This document shows positions 44,340-54,408 of a stretch of 64,000 nt of DNA, piece by piece (the first letter of the stretch is position 1; every line of letters begins with the position of its first letter). Under the pieces are notes generated by a model. It was not told where the DNA came from. It searched no databases and saw nothing but the letters and a program-made list of their open reading frames with translations. Made by a program: the position numbers and the translations under genes. Origin of the DNA: Zwartia vadi. GTDB lineage: Bacteria > Pseudomonadota > Gammaproteobacteria > Burkholderiales > Burkholderiaceae_B. The stretch is taken from the NCBI RefSeq assembly GCF_030410375.1, contig NZ_JAUHHE010000001.1:186001-250000 (forward strand), read 5' to 3'.

Positions 44340-45010
44340 CCGCAGACGCTTTGCTTGAATGCGTAGAACACAGCACGACCCCCAACCCCACCCATAGCGT
44401 CCTGTGGCTGCACGGCTTGGGTGCGGACGGCCATGACTTCGCGCCAATCGTGCCGGAGCTTCGTCTGCCCGCTTCGTTGTCGGTACGCTTTGTTTTCCCG
44501 CATGCCACCGTTCAACCCGTCACGATCAATGGCGGCATGGCAATGCGCTCTTGGTACGACATCCTGACACCGAGCTTGGTTAAACGCGAGGACGAGCAAG
44601 GTATCCGTGCCTCAGAGCGTGCGATCCGCGCCTTGATCGCACGCGAAAATGCGCGTGGCGTCCCGACTGAACGCATCGTGCTAGCCGGTTTTTCTCAAGG
44701 CTGTGCAATGACGTTGCATACGGGTTTGCGCCTGCCTGCCAAGCTCGCTGGTCTCATGGGCTTGTCAGGCTATTTGCCTCTCATCGATTTGGCGAACGAT
44801 GAACGTCACCCTGCCAATGCCGAGACACCGATCTTTTTGGCGCATGGCACCCATGATCCGGTTGTCGCGCTCGATCGTGCCGAAGCTTCACGCGCAAAAC
44901 TCGTCGCACTCGGCTACCCCGTCGAGTGGCATACCTATCCCATGCCGCATTCCGTATGCGCGCAGGAAATTCACGACATTTCACGTTTTCTACAAAGCGT
45001 GCTGATTTAA
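44336..45010 (+). CDS. Alpha/beta hydrolase, carboxylesterase/phospholipase family
   Basis: A 224-residue serine hydrolase of the acyl-protein-thioesterase/carboxylesterase type. Motifs are [13 protein letters not shown] at the oxyanion loop, the nucleophile [10 protein letters not shown], the acid in GTHDPVVAL, and the catalytic His in [11 protein letters not shown]. It probably hydrolyses short or medium acyl esters. It is translationally coupled to darP by a 4-bp overlap. Confidence 0.88.
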   Translation: MTADALLECVEHSTTPNPTHSVLWLHGLGADGHDFAPIVPELRLPASLSVRFVFPHATVQPVTINGGMAMRSWYDILTPSLVKREDEQGIRASERAIRALIARENARGVPTERIVLAGFSQGCAMTLHTGLRLPAKLAGLMGLSGYLPLIDLANDERHPANAETPIFLAHGTHDPVVALDRAEASRAKLVALGYPVEWHTYPMPHSVCAQEIHDISRFLQSVLI

Positions 45011-45027
45011 AAGAAAGGTTTGTATTC

Positions 45028-46431
45028 ATGTCCCCCGCTTCAACTACAGTTCGCACACGCTTTGCACCCTCGCCGACAGGCTTTCTTCACCTGGGTGGCG
45101 CGCGCACCGCTTTATTTTCCTGGGCCTACGCCAGACATTTTGGCGGCACCTTCATTTTGCGTGTCGAGGACACCGATCTGGAACGCTCCACACCCGAGGC
45201 CGTGCAGGCCATTCTGGACGGTATGTCCTGGCTTGGGTTGACGCCCGACGAGGGGCCTTTCTACCAAATGCAGCATATGGATCGCTATCGCGAGGTCGTA
45301 GGCAAAATGTTGGCAGAGGGCACAGCCTACCACTGCTATAGCTCACCCGCCGAGGTGGATGCCATGCGTGAACGGGCCCGCGCGCTAGGTCAAAAGCCTC
45401 GCTATGACGGCACCTGGCGTCCCGAGCCGGGCAAGACGCTGCCGGCCATTCCCGCGGATCGCAAACCTGTCGTACGCTTTAAAAGTCCTCAGGAAGGCGC
45501 GACGGGCTGGGTCGACATGGTCAAAGGACCCATCTCGTTCGACAACAGCGAGCTCGATGACTTGGTGATCGCCCGCCCCGACGGCACGCCGACCTACAAT
45601 TTTTGTGTCGTGGTTGATGACTGGGACATGCGCATTACACATGTGCTGCGCGGTGACGATCATGTCAACAATACCCCTCGCCAAATCACCATTTTGCGCG
45701 CGCTCGGCGCACCCGTACCGGAATATGGTCACGTTCCCATGATTCTGGGCCCGGACGGTGAAAAACTCTCCAAACGCCACGGTGCGGTCAGCGTCATGGA
45801 ATACGACCGTGACGGCTATCTGCCCGAGGCCATGATCAACTATCTGGCGCGCCTGGGCTGGAGCCATGGAGATGACGAGCTTTTTTCACGCGACCAGCTT
45901 GTCGCCTGGTTCGATCCTCAGCACCTCTCCAAATCCGCCGCCCAGTGGGATCCAAAAAAATTAAATTGGGTCAATGCTCATTACATTAAGCACAGTGATG
46001 ATTCGGCACTGGCACAAGCCGTGGCACCACGCATTGCAGCGCGCGGGGGCAATCCGACAAAGGTCCCGCTGACGCAGGTCATGGCGCTTCTCAAAGATCG
46101 TGCTGAAACGCTTGAACAACTCGCCGACGCGGCGATGTTGTTTTGTGGCGCGCATACACCCGCCAGTCCCGAACTCGCGTCACAACATCTGACTGAGACA
46201 GCGCGTGTCGTGCTCAAGGACTTTGCCGAACAAGCCGCTGGACTGGAGTGGACGCGTGCAGCCCTAAGCGGACTCATCAAGTCCACCCTAGCCGCGCACG
46301 GACTCAAAATGCCTCAACTCGCCATTCCTTTGAGGGTTGCAATCGCCGGCACCACGCAAACACCGGCCATCGACGCCGTTCTGGAGATTCTCGGTAAGCA
46401 AACCGTCCTTGATCGGCTGGCCTTGATCTGA
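45028..46431 (+). CDS. gltX: Glutamyl-tRNA synthetase
   Basis: A 467-residue class I synthetase. The HIGH signature is in [19 protein letters not shown] and the KLSKRHG signature is in [14 protein letters not shown] zinc-region segment with no Cys-rich knuckle follows. The ATG at 45028 gives [16 protein letters not shown] and has AAAGG upstream. The frame stays open 34 codons upstream, but those residues are the end of the preceding esterase in another frame. Confidence 0.96.
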   Translation: MSPASTTVRTRFAPSPTGFLHLGGARTALFSWAYARHFGGTFILRVEDTDLERSTPEAVQAILDGMSWLGLTPDEGPFYQMQHMDRYREVVGKMLAEGTAYHCYSSPAEVDAMRERARALGQKPRYDGTWRPEPGKTLPAIPADRKPVVRFKSPQEGATGWVDMVKGPISFDNSELDDLVIARPDGTPTYNFCVVVDDWDMRITHVLRGDDHVNNTPRQITILRALGAPVPEYGHVPMILGPDGEKLSKRHGAVSVMEYDRDGYLPEAMINYLARLGWSHGDDELFSRDQLVAWFDPQHLSKSAAQWDPKKLNWVNAHYIKHSDDSALAQAVAPRIAARGGNPTKVPLTQVMALLKDRAETLEQLADAAMLFCGAHTPASPELASQHLTETARVVLKDFAEQAAGLEWTRAALSGLIKSTLAAHGLKMPQLAIPLRVAIAGTTQTPAIDAVLEILGKQTVLDRLALI

Positions 46432-46440
46432 CTGAGCGTG

Positions 46441-46944
46441 CTACATGAGCCTGAAGCTGTCTTGTACGCGCTGACCCGTGACAGGGCGGCTGTCAGGCTT
46501 ATCCTCGCGGAAGACGACTCGCCTCGCATCTGCGCGCTCAATTAGGTAGGTCAAGGTGTACATCGGGTCGCGATAATCGATTTTTTCGCCATTCGAGCGA
46601 CTAATGCGCAAAACCAGCTTTCCTTGTGGGGCTTCCCAGCAGCCTGTCTCACGCAGCTCAGAACGGATATTCCGGCCCTGCTTGACACGAATCTGCTGAC
46701 GCATTTTGCCGTCGGCAGAGAGTGCCAACAGGGTCTGTACCTCGCCCGCGACACCCGTCTGCTTACGCACGACATACCAAACGCCTGTCAAAGTCTGACC
46801 AGCGGCGGGAGGCACGCAAACGAGCTCGGGCAGGTCCTCGGGCGCGATCACAAGCGGCGAATCAGAGGGGCGCGGGATGCCGCAACCTGTCAGGACGAAA
46901 ACAAGAGCCGCGACGCACCAGCGAGAATAACCACCTTTGAACAT
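46441..46944 (-). CDS. Putative lipoprotein
   Basis: A 167-residue protein with a basic N-terminus, a hydrophobic segment and a lipobox LTGC (about residue 21), predicted to be a lipoprotein. The rest is mostly beta strands and includes two cysteines. I do not recognise the family. It converges on gltX and is divergent from nrdA, with its start before the 47-kb regulatory region. Confidence 0.6.
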   Translation of the reverse strand: MFKGGYSRWCVAALVFVLTGCGIPRPSDSPLVIAPEDLPELVCVPPAAGQTLTGVWYVVRKQTGVAGEVQTLLALSADGKMRQQIRVKQGRNIRSELRETGCWEAPQGKLVLRISRSNGEKIDYRDPMYTLTYLIERADARRVVFREDKPDSRPVTGQRVQDSFRLM

Positions 46945-47148
46945 CAAACCTCCAACCCGAAAAAAACACAAATTGAAAGTGGAATAGTGCTACATATTTG
47001 AACGTTAACGGGTACCTAATTGTTTTATTTAATAAAAACACCCCTGCCGTGACTCTATAGATTGGCTTTTACACCACACTTTCAACCCGCATAGGGTTAA
47101 CGATAGTAAAAAAAGATGAAATTTATCTATTGCTTCAACCTGTCACAA

Positions 47149-47195
47149 ACACTAGAATTAGTATCCATTCGATAATAAAACACTACATGTAGTGG
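47149..47195 (+). promoter_or_regulatory. Pair of NrdR boxes upstream of nrdA
   Basis: ACACTAGAATTAGTAT (47149-47164) and ACACTACATGTAGTGG (47180-47195) both fit the NrdR-box pattern ACAC-N8-GTGT-like. The second contains the palindrome CACTACATGTAGTG. Their centres are 31 bp apart (three helical turns), a spacing typical of paired NrdR sites. They lie 110-160 bp before nrdA. Confidence 0.75.
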
Positions 47196-47306
47196 TCGCT
47201 TGCCAAGATGCCTAACAGCTCCCGCGCAAGCAACCTGAAGCCTACATGCTTGGCCATGACCGAATTCGAGTGGGACGTGTGTCCCATTCACCTTGCAGGA
47301 GCCCAA

Positions 47307-50228
47307 ATGCAAACTTCCACCAGTTCAGTGTCTCATCGCGAAGCGACACAACAGTTTTCCTACACAGACGCGCCCATTACAGAGGCCACCTGGACGCAGT
47401 ACCACATCATCCGCCGAAACGGCGCAGTAGTGAGTTTCGAGCCGAGCAAGATCGGCATTGCCATGACCAAAGCTTTCTTGGCTGTGAATGGCGGTCAAGG
47501 CGCAGCCTCGGCTCGCGTACGCGAGCTGGTCGACTCCCTGACGCGTCAAGTGGTTCAAGCCTTGGTGCGCAGCCGCCCCAACGGTGGCACGTTCCATATT
47601 GAAGACGTGCAGGATGCAGTCGAACTCGCACTAATGCGCTCAGGCGAACACGATGTCGCCCGTTCCTATGTGCTGTATCGCGAGCGACGCGCCCAAGAAC
47701 GCGCGAAATCCAATATTGAACAAGCCCCGGCTGAAGCCACCACGCTGCATGTCGTTGACGGAGGCGTTCGTAAGCCTCTGGATTTGGCAAAACTCCAGGC
47801 AACCATCGAATCCGCAGGCTTCGGACTGGGTGATTTCGTTGACACTGCCGCGATCCAAAGAGAAACCCTCAAGAATATCTACGACGGTGTTCCGGTCGAC
47901 GAGGTCTACAAATCCGCGATCCTGGCAGCCCGTTCGATGGTCGAAAACGACCCCGCCTACAGTAAGGTCACCGCTCGCCTTCTGCTGCACACCATCCGCA
48001 AGGAAGTGCTGTCTGACGAAACTTCCCAGGAAGACATGGCCACGCGCTATGCGACCTATTTTCCGACCTTCATCAAGCGCGGCGTCGAGGCCGGCCTGCT
48101 GAATTCAGAACTCTCGCGCTACGACTTGCCACGTCTGGCCGCAGCGCTGGATGCCAGCCGGGACATGCAATTTGACTATCTGGGTTTGCAAACCCTCTAT
48201 GACCGTTACTTCCTGCACATCCGCGGTCGGCGTATCGAACTTCCACAAGTGTTCTTCATGCGTGTGGCCATGGGACTGGCAATCGGTGAAGTCGACCGCG
48301 AAACACGCGCGATCGAGTTCTACCAAATCCTGTCGTCGTTTGACTTCATGAGTTCAACGCCGACACTGTTCAATGCCGGCACATTGCACTCGCAACTGTC
48401 TTCTTGCTACCTGACAACCGTCTCCGACAACCTTGATGGCATCTACGAGGCCATCAAAGAAAATGCCCTGTTGGCGAAATACGCCGGTGGTCTGGGCAAC
48501 GACTGGACACCTGTTCGCGCGATGCGCAGTCATATCAAGGGTACAAACGGCGAAAGCCAGGGCGTGGTCCCCTTCCTGAAAGTCGTGAACGATACCGCCG
48601 TTGCCGTCAACCAGGGTGGCAAGCGCAAAGGCGCGGTTTGCTGCTACCTCGAATCTTGGCATCTGGACATCGAGGAGTTTCTCGAGCTGCGCAAGAACAC
48701 CGGTGACGAACGTCGTCGCACACACGACATGAATACGGCCAACTGGATTCCAGACTTGTTCATGAAGCGCGTCATCGAAGGTGGCGACTGGACCCTGTTC
48801 TCACCTTCCGACTGCCCTGACTTGCACGAAAAGGTCGGCGCCGAATTCGAAAAAGCCTATATCGGCTACGAAGAAAAGGCCGCACGCGGTGACTTGACTC
48901 TCTTTAAGAAAATGCCCGCGATCAATCTGTGGCGCAAGATGTTGTCCATGCTGTTCGAAACCGGCCACCCATGGATCACGTTTAAAGATCCTTGCAACAT
49001 CCGTTCGCCTCAACAGCACGTTGGCGTCGTGCACAGTTCGAACTTGTGCACTGAAATCACGCTCAACACCAACGACTCTGAGATCGCGGTCTGCAACCTC
49101 GGTTCGGTCAACTTGCCTGCGCATCTCAAACAAAACGCCGATGGCTCGATGTCACTGGACCACGACAAACTGCAGCGCACGATCAAGATCGCAATGCGCA
49201 TGCTCGACAACGTGATCGACATCAACTACTACGCTGTCGCGAAAGCGCGCAACTCCAACGTGCGTCACCGTCCAGTTGGTCTGGGCATGATGGGCTTTCA
49301 GGACTGCCTGCACTTGATGCGCGTGCCATATGCTTCACAAGAAGCCATCGAATTCGCAGATCGTTCAATGGAAGCCGTTTGCTATTACGCCTACAGCGCA
49401 TCAAGCGATCTCGCGGCCGAACGTGGTCGTTACGCAAGCTTCGAAGGTTCGTTGTGGTCGCGTGGCATCTTGCCGCATGACTCGATTGCACTGCTGCGCG
49501 AACATCGTGGTGGCTATGTTGAAGTTGATGAATCGATGACGATGGATTGGGATTCGTTGCGTGAACGCATCAAACGACAGGGCATGCGTAATTCAAATTG
49601 CGTTGCAATTGCCCCAACTGCAACAATTTCGAATATTATTGGCGTGTCTGCGTGCATTGAACCAACATATCAAAACTTGTACGTTAAATCGAACCTCTCC
49701 GGCGAGTTTACAGTTGTCAACGAACACCTTGTCCGTGACCTCAAGAAACTTGGCCTTTGGGATGAAGTGATGGTCGCCGATCTTAAATATTTCGATGGCA
49801 GCTTGTCCCGCATAGATCGCGTTCCGGCCGATTTGCGAACCCTATACGCTACAGCTTTTGAAGTTGAGCCTAGCTGGATCGTCGAATGCGCGGCACGTCG
49901 CCAGAAGTGGATCGATCAGGCACAGTCACTGAACATATATATGGCCGGTGCCTCCGGCAAGAAACTCGACGACACCTACAAGCTTGCATGGTTGCGTGGT
50001 CTCAAGACCACCTATTATCTGCGTACGCTTGGTGCGACGAGCGCTGAAAAATCAACTGGGCGTGGCGGTGAGCTCAACGCAGTGAATGTATCGGGTGCTG
50101 GCTCGACCAGCGGTACCTTTGCTTCTGCAGCGGCAACCTCCGCTTTACCCGAACCTGAAATTCTCGGGGCGGCCTGCACCATGAGACCTGGCGATCCAGG
50201 TTTCGAAGAGTGCGAAGCCTGCCAATAA
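47307..50228 (+). CDS. nrdA: Class Ia ribonucleotide reductase, alpha subunit
   Basis: A 973-residue catalytic subunit that reduces ribonucleoside diphosphates. The N-terminal ATP-cone (about residues 35-125, starting [17 protein letters not shown]) is followed by a second cone-like segment (about 145-240). The core has [29 protein letters not shown], and [21 protein letters not shown] with the redox cysteines. The C-terminal swinging tail ends CEACQ. Start at the ATG at 47307 with AGGAG 6-7 nt upstream. NrdB follows by 20 bp. NrdR sites precede it. Confidence 0.95.
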   Translation: MQTSTSSVSHREATQQFSYTDAPITEATWTQYHIIRRNGAVVSFEPSKIGIAMTKAFLAVNGGQGAASARVRELVDSLTRQVVQALVRSRPNGGTFHIEDVQDAVELALMRSGEHDVARSYVLYRERRAQERAKSNIEQAPAEATTLHVVDGGVRKPLDLAKLQATIESAGFGLGDFVDTAAIQRETLKNIYDGVPVDEVYKSAILAARSMVENDPAYSKVTARLLLHTIRKEVLSDETSQEDMATRYATYFPTFIKRGVEAGLLNSELSRYDLPRLAAALDASRDMQFDYLGLQTLYDRYFLHIRGRRIELPQVFFMRVAMGLAIGEVDRETRAIEFYQILSSFDFMSSTPTLFNAGTLHSQLSSCYLTTVSDNLDGIYEAIKENALLAKYAGGLGNDWTPVRAMRSHIKGTNGESQGVVPFLKVVNDTAVAVNQGGKRKGAVCCYLESWHLDIEEFLELRKNTGDERRRTHDMNTANWIPDLFMKRVIEGGDWTLFSPSDCPDLHEKVGAEFEKAYIGYEEKAARGDLTLFKKMPAINLWRKMLSMLFETGHPWITFKDPCNIRSPQQHVGVVHSSNLCTEITLNTNDSEIAVCNLGSVNLPAHLKQNADGSMSLDHDKLQRTIKIAMRMLDNVIDINYYAVAKARNSNVRHRPVGLGMMGFQDCLHLMRVPYASQEAIEFADRSMEAVCYYAYSASSDLAAERGRYASFEGSLWSRGILPHDSIALLREHRGGYVEVDESMTMDWDSLRERIKRQGMRNSNCVAIAPTATISNIIGVSACIEPTYQNLYVKSNLSGEFTVVNEHLVRDLKKLGLWDEVMVADLKYFDGSLSRIDRVPADLRTLYATAFEVEPSWIVECAARRQKWIDQAQSLNIYMAGASGKKLDDTYKLAWLRGLKTTYYLRTLGATSAEKSTGRGGELNAVNVSGAGSTSGTFASAAATSALPEPEILGAACTMRPGDPGFEECEACQ

Positions 50229-50248
50229 ACCGCCACCGGAAAAATATC

Positions 50249-51454
50249 ATGCTTAGCTGGAACGACGAACCTACAACGACTACCGCCCCGCCAGTTGGCG
50301 CAGGTGGGGCACTTTCTTCAGTGCGACCCGCATCACTCGCTGCCACCATGTCTGCGCGCGCAGCAACCGGTGTATTTGGTGACACTGCTTTACCGACACC
50401 CGGGCTGACGCAGTCACCTGTGGCCCCCAACCCGGCCGCACGTGTCAATGTTGCCGACAAACGCATCATCAACGGACAGACCGACGTCAATCAACTTGTG
50501 CCCTTTAAATACAAGTGGGCCTGGGAAAAGTACATCGCGACTTGCGCCAACCACTGGATGCCGCAAGAGATCAACATGTCGCGCGACATCGCGCTTTGGA
50601 AAAATCCAAACGGATTGACCGAAGACGAGCGTCGCATCATCAAGCGCAACCTCGGTTTCTTTGTGACAGCCGACTCGTTGGCGGCCAACAACATCGTACT
50701 GGGCACCTATCGCCACATCACGGCGCCCGAGTGCCGTCAGTTCCTGTTGCGCCAGGCTTTCGAAGAAGCGATCCACACACACGCTTATCAGTACATCGTC
50801 GAGAGCCTGGATCTCGATGAATCAGAAATTTTCAACGCATACAACGAAGTTCCCTCGATTCGCGCCAAGGATCAGTTCTTGATTCCTTTCATCGATGCAA
50901 TCGCGGATCCAAACTTCAAAACTGGCACACTCGAAGCGGATCAAAAGCTGTTGAAGTCCCTGATTGTGTTTGCCTGCCTGATGGAAGGCTTGTTCTTTTA
51001 TGTTGGCTTTACCCAGATCCTTGCGCTGGGTCGCCAAAATAAAATGACTGGCGCTGCTGAACAGTACATGTACATCCTGCGTGATGAATCCATGCACTGC
51101 AATTTCGGTATCGATCTGATCAACACCATCAAGCTCGAAAACCCCCAACTCTGGACACCAGCCTTCCGCGAAGAAATTCGCGCGCTGTTCGCCAAAGCGG
51201 TGGATCTTGAATACGCCTACGCCGAAGACACCATGCCACGTGGCGTGCTGGGTCTGAATGCGCCGATGTTCAAGTCATACCTGCGCTTTATCGCTAATCG
51301 TCGATGCCAGCAGATCGGTATCGAACCTCTGTTTGCCCAGGAAGAAAACCCCTTCCCCTGGATGGCAGAAATGATTGACCTGAAGAAGGAACGCAATTTC
51401 TTTGAAACACGTGTGATTGAATATCAGACCGGGGGCGCGCTCAATTGGGAATAA
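50249..51454 (+). CDS. nrdB: Class Ia ribonucleotide reductase, beta subunit
   Basis: A 401-residue radical-generating subunit. The di-iron/tyrosyl-radical motif E-x2-H-x3-Y appears in [14 protein letters not shown]. The second metal motif E-x2-H is in [13 protein letters not shown]. The Tyr is conserved, so this is a normal class Ia radical type. A Pro/Ala/Thr-rich region of about 85 residues precedes the fold. It follows nrdA by 20 bp in one operon. Confidence 0.95.
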   Translation: MLSWNDEPTTTTAPPVGAGGALSSVRPASLAATMSARAATGVFGDTALPTPGLTQSPVAPNPAARVNVADKRIINGQTDVNQLVPFKYKWAWEKYIATCANHWMPQEINMSRDIALWKNPNGLTEDERRIIKRNLGFFVTADSLAANNIVLGTYRHITAPECRQFLLRQAFEEAIHTHAYQYIVESLDLDESEIFNAYNEVPSIRAKDQFLIPFIDAIADPNFKTGTLEADQKLLKSLIVFACLMEGLFFYVGFTQILALGRQNKMTGAAEQYMYILRDESMHCNFGIDLINTIKLENPQLWTPAFREEIRALFAKAVDLEYAYAEDTMPRGVLGLNAPMFKSYLRFIANRRCQQIGIEPLFAQEENPFPWMAEMIDLKKERNFFETRVIEYQTGGALNWE

Positions 51455-51505
51455 GCCAATTGGGAATAAGTCTCTAGTCAGCGTTTCAGTCTCACTTTGT
51501 ACTTG

Positions 51506-51580
51506 CCAGTCGGCGGCTAAACCCGCCAGCTGGTGCCATTTGAATTGGTTCGCGTCTCGAACGAGAGGCAGTTCAAATGG
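51506..51580. other. Two strong adjacent hairpins between nrdB and the histone gene
   Basis: Hairpin 1 (51506-51533) pairs CCAG..GGCGG with CCGCC..CTGG around a 6-nt loop. Hairpin 2 (51536-51580) pairs CCATTTGAA with TTCAAATGG and has an inner GTTCG-CGTCT-CGAAC stem. No U-tract follows. They may be a structured 3' end of nrdAB, a leader of the histone mRNA, or a small RNA. The remaining bases of the 276-bp gap show no gene. Confidence 0.55.
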
Positions 51581-51730
51581 CTGTGCCGGATTCATCAGCA
51601 CAAATCAACGTACTACCTCAGTATGGTAGTGGCTTGTGACGATGAATAACTCGGGCGACACATCCTCCCATGGTGGGCGGAGTCGAGCACGGGTTTTAAT
51701 GTTTGGGACCCTGAACTAAGGAGTATTACC

Positions 51731-52072
51731 ATGGCAACAGCCAAAAAAGCAGCAAAGAAAGCAGTAAAGAAAGCAGCCGCAAAGAAGCCCGCAGCTGCAG
51801 CAAAGAAAGTCGTTGCAAAGAAGCCAGCAGCAAAGAAAGTCGCTGCTAAGAAGCCCGCAGCAAAGAAAGCAGTCAAGAAAGTAGCGAAAAAAGCCGCGGC
51901 CAAAAAGCCAGCTGCTAAAAAAGTCGCTGCTAAAAAGCCTGCTGCTAAAAAAGTAGCAAAGAAAGCTGTCAAGAAAGTCGCAGCAAAGAAAGCGGCAGCT
52001 AAAAAGCCTGCGGCCAAAAAAGCCGTTGCTAAAAAGCCAGCAGCTACAAAAGTTGCTGCAAAAAAAAAATAG
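51731..52072 (+). CDS. H1-like histone (lysine/alanine/proline repeats)
   Basis: A 113-residue, very basic protein built of repeats such as KKPAAKKVA and KKAVKKVA. It belongs to the bacterial H1-like histones (HctB/BpH1 type) that bind DNA. The frame ends in AAKKK at a TAG (52070-52072) right after a run of ten A (52060-52069). A -1 shift there opens 41 more codons to a TGA at 52192: IVKKPAAQKPAAAAPS ... ending NPAASWPFPTGGRP. Related Bordetella-type histones end in a similar SWPFPTG sequence, so the extended form may be the functional one. Low-complexity DNA makes repeat-number variation likely. Confidence 0.85.
   Translation: MATAKKAAKKAVKKAAAKKPAAAAKKVVAKKPAAKKVAAKKPAAKKAVKKVAKKAAAKKPAAKKVAAKKPAAKKVAKKAVKKVAAKKAAAKKPAAKKAVAKKPAATKVAAKKK
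52060..52069 (+). promoter_or_regulatory. A10 slippery tract at the end of the histone gene
   Basis: Ten consecutive A precede the stop codon TAG. Addition of one A, or a -1 shift on AAA codons, joins the reading frame to 52073-52194. Such tracts promote transcriptional slippage and length variation between cells. A sequencing error in the homopolymer is an alternative. Confidence 0.6.
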
Positions 52073-52220
52073 TTAAAAAACCCGCAGCTCAAAAGCCGGC
52101 AGCCGCCGCCCCCTCGACCGCCGCAGCGCCAGGTGCAAAAACTGCCCTGAACCCTGCAGCGTCGTGGCCCTTTCCAACGGGTGGCCGTCCCTGAGCGTTT
52201 AGCTAAGGTCAGTTAGTTCT

Positions 52221-52250
52221 AGCCGTCTGGTTCGCCAGACGGCTTTTTTT
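52221..52250 (+). terminator. Intrinsic terminator after the histone gene
   Basis: A perfect 10-bp stem AGCCGTCTGG/CCAGACGGCT closes a TTCG tetraloop and is followed by T7. It lies 26 bp beyond the -1 frame stop at 52194 but about 150 bp after the zero-frame stop, which fits the longer product. Confidence 0.92.
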
Positions 52251-52338
52251 ATCCTTTCCACAAAAGTCTGTCCGACACGCACACTGCAGTGCATGCGACA
52301 ATATCGAATCTATTTCTCCATTCGGGACACACCTTCTT

Positions 52339-52911
52339 ATGATTGGCGAAATCCTACGCTTTCTGCTCGATATCGGCTTTACCTTGATCGGTGCGGTGCT
52401 CCTTGCGCGCGCTTGGCTCCAAGCTGTCAAGCTCCACCCTTTCAATCCAATTTCTCAGGCCATCTATCAGGCGACCAACTGGCTGGTAGGGCCGCTGAGA
52501 CGGATCGTGCCTACAGGTGGTGGTATTGACTGGGCAACCCTGCTTGGTGCAGTACTTGCCGCGATCGTTTATCTCGTTTTGTTGTGGTTTGTCTCAACCG
52601 CAAGCATGCTGCCGGTCAAACTGATCCCAGGCATCATTGGTGCAGGGTTTGCCACAGTGGGGCGCTGGGCACTCAATCTGATCATCTGGCTGACCTTGAT
52701 TCAGGCTATCTTATCTTGGATCAACCCCATGGCGACTATCATGCCAGTTCTGCGTACCATGACAGAGCCATTGCTTGAGCCGATTCGGCGCATCATGCCG
52801 CGCCTGGGTGGCATTGACTTGTCACCCTTGGTGTTGTTGATTCTGGCTCAAATCGCCATCATGGTTGTTACCCGTATCATTTACCAGCTCTTTCCGCTGA
52901 TCGTTCTCTAG
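52339..52911 (+). CDS. YggT family membrane protein
   Basis: A 190-residue protein of two homologous halves with paired transmembrane helices. Each half has the HPFNPISQAIYQATNWLVGPLRRI-type segment (here also EPLLEPIRRIMPRLGG). YggT proteins are widespread small membrane proteins thought to act in envelope or osmotic stress. Downstream genes are on the other strand. Confidence 0.9.
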   Translation: MIGEILRFLLDIGFTLIGAVLLARAWLQAVKLHPFNPISQAIYQATNWLVGPLRRIVPTGGGIDWATLLGAVLAAIVYLVLLWFVSTASMLPVKLIPGIIGAGFATVGRWALNLIIWLTLIQAILSWINPMATIMPVLRTMTEPLLEPIRRIMPRLGGIDLSPLVLLILAQIAIMVVTRIIYQLFPLIVL

Positions 52912-52926
52912 TCCGCTTGCGACTTT

Positions 52927-53433
52927 TTAACTGCCACTAAGCGGGACCACACGCGTGGGTCCCGCACCACTAATCACCTGAACACGCTGGTTCATCATGA
53001 TCGGTAAATCGGCCTCCTGCGCGATCACCCGGGTCTCACCGTTATCCAAACGAACGGTGATCTCCAGACCATCTTTCTTACCCATCTGATCTTCTACTGC
53101 GTTTCCAGCGAGCGCGCCCAACAGTGCGCCACCAATAATCGCCAGCGTGCGACCTGTGCCGCCACCCACTGCACTGCCCGCCACACCACCGACCGCGCCA
53201 CCGGCGATCGCACCGCCACCTGAAGTCTGATCGCTCTGGATCGTGATCGGTCGTACGTTGATCACCGTACCGTTACGCACAATTTGATCACGTTGTGTCT
53301 GGTTGTAGTTATACACGTTGGCAGAAGCGGAAGGCTTGGCGCAACCGGAGACCAGCATGACAGCGGTGAGCGCAACAGCGCCTGTCGCTAAACGCATGCG
53401 AGTGGAGGTGTGCAAAAAAGACCGGCTGTTCAT
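52927..53433 (-). CDS. Glycine-zipper 2TM lipoprotein (SlyB-like)
   Basis: A 168-residue lipoprotein with lipobox VSGC near residue 30. A Gly-zipper follows: GGGAIAGGAVGGVAGSAVGG, then AIIGGALLGALAGNAVEDQ. A C-terminal beta domain has EITVRLDNGETRVIAQ. SlyB/Rick17kDa-like proteins sit in the outer membrane and affect its stability. The start is at the ATG at 53433, 24 bp after the pfkB-type gene stop. Confidence 0.85.
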   Translation of the reverse strand: MNSRSFLHTSTRMRLATGAVALTAVMLVSGCAKPSASANVYNYNQTQRDQIVRNGTVINVRPITIQSDQTSGGGAIAGGAVGGVAGSAVGGGTGRTLAIIGGALLGALAGNAVEDQMGKKDGLEITVRLDNGETRVIAQEADLPIMMNQRVQVISGAGPTRVVPLSGS

Positions 53434-53456
53434 GACAAAACTCCTTTCAAACACAC

Positions 53457-54398
53457 TCAAACAGGCAATTGCAAATTGAAATGGCCTTTGAGCATCGCAT
53501 CGATGTCGGCTCGACTCGGCGCATGATTTTGCGGGCCGCGGGAAGCGATCTTAATCGAGCCCATCAGATTTCCAAGTTTACAGGCATCAATCCAACTCCA
53601 GCCTTGTGTCAAGCCGTACAACACGCCCGCTCGATGCGCATCGCCGCAACCGGTAGGATCGACAAGTCCCTGGGGTTTGACTGGATCGATGTGATGTTCC
53701 TGCCCCTCTGTGTAAAGTGTCGCACCATTTCCACCACGTGTCACGACAACAGCGCGCAGACTCTTGGCCAACTCTGTGATTGTTTTGCCGGTTCGTTGCT
53801 CCACAACGCTTGCCTCGTAGTCATTGACTGTCAGCGCCTGAGCCAGGTTGAGCATACTGAGGATATCTGCGCCATCGAACAGCGGCATCGCCTGACCAAG
53901 ATCGAAAATAAAAGGCGTGCCTTGGGCGTGCAAACGCTTGGCGTGCGCCATCATGCCTGCCTTTGAGTCAGGAGCGACGATCGCCCAGGCAGCATGATGA
54001 CCGGTCAAATCGTTTTCCGATGAACGATCCATCGCACCGGGATGGAAAGCCGTGATCTGATTATCGTCCAAATCTGTCGTGATAAAACATTGAGCGGTCA
54101 ATGTCTCTGGCAGGCTGCGGATCATTTTGACCTCGATGCCGAGCTGTTTAAAACGCTGCAAATAATCCGAGGCGTCTTCGCCCACTGTGGCCACAGGAAT
54201 AGGATGACCGCCCAGCAGTTTGAGGTTGTAGGCGATGTTGCCCGCACACCCTCCAAACTCACGACGCATTCTGGGCACTAAAAAAGACACACTTAGCGCA
54301 TGGATACGGTCGGGCAAAATATGCTCTTTAAATTGACCTTCGAAAACCGCGATCGTATCGAATGCGACCGAACCACAAATCAAAACTGGCGATGTCAT
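53457..54398 (-). CDS. PfkB-family carbohydrate kinase (adenosine-kinase-like)
   Basis: A 313-residue ribokinase-fold kinase. It has the N-terminal ICGSVAFDTIAVFEG, the lid segment EFGGCAGNIAYNLKLLGG (GG motif), and the anion-hole motif DPTGCGDAHRAGVLYGL (catalytic Asp). The lid sequence resembles adenosine kinase-like members more than ribokinase, so a nucleoside or sugar substrate is possible. Start ATG at 54398. Confidence 0.88.
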   Translation of the reverse strand: MTSPVLICGSVAFDTIAVFEGQFKEHILPDRIHALSVSFLVPRMRREFGGCAGNIAYNLKLLGGHPIPVATVGEDASDYLQRFKQLGIEVKMIRSLPETLTAQCFITTDLDDNQITAFHPGAMDRSSENDLTGHHAAWAIVAPDSKAGMMAHAKRLHAQGTPFIFDLGQAMPLFDGADILSMLNLAQALTVNDYEASVVEQRTGKTITELAKSLRAVVVTRGGNGATLYTEGQEHHIDPVKPQGLVDPTGCGDAHRAGVLYGLTQGWSWIDACKLGNLMGSIKIASRGPQNHAPSRADIDAMLKGHFNLQLPV

Positions 54399-54408
54399 GC
54401 TGAATGCC

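Noticed and set aside
51613..52092. A 159-codon Phe/Ala-rich open frame antisense to the histone gene
   Set aside because: It is the reverse reading of AAG/GCA repeats and gives a low-complexity FFA/FLA product.
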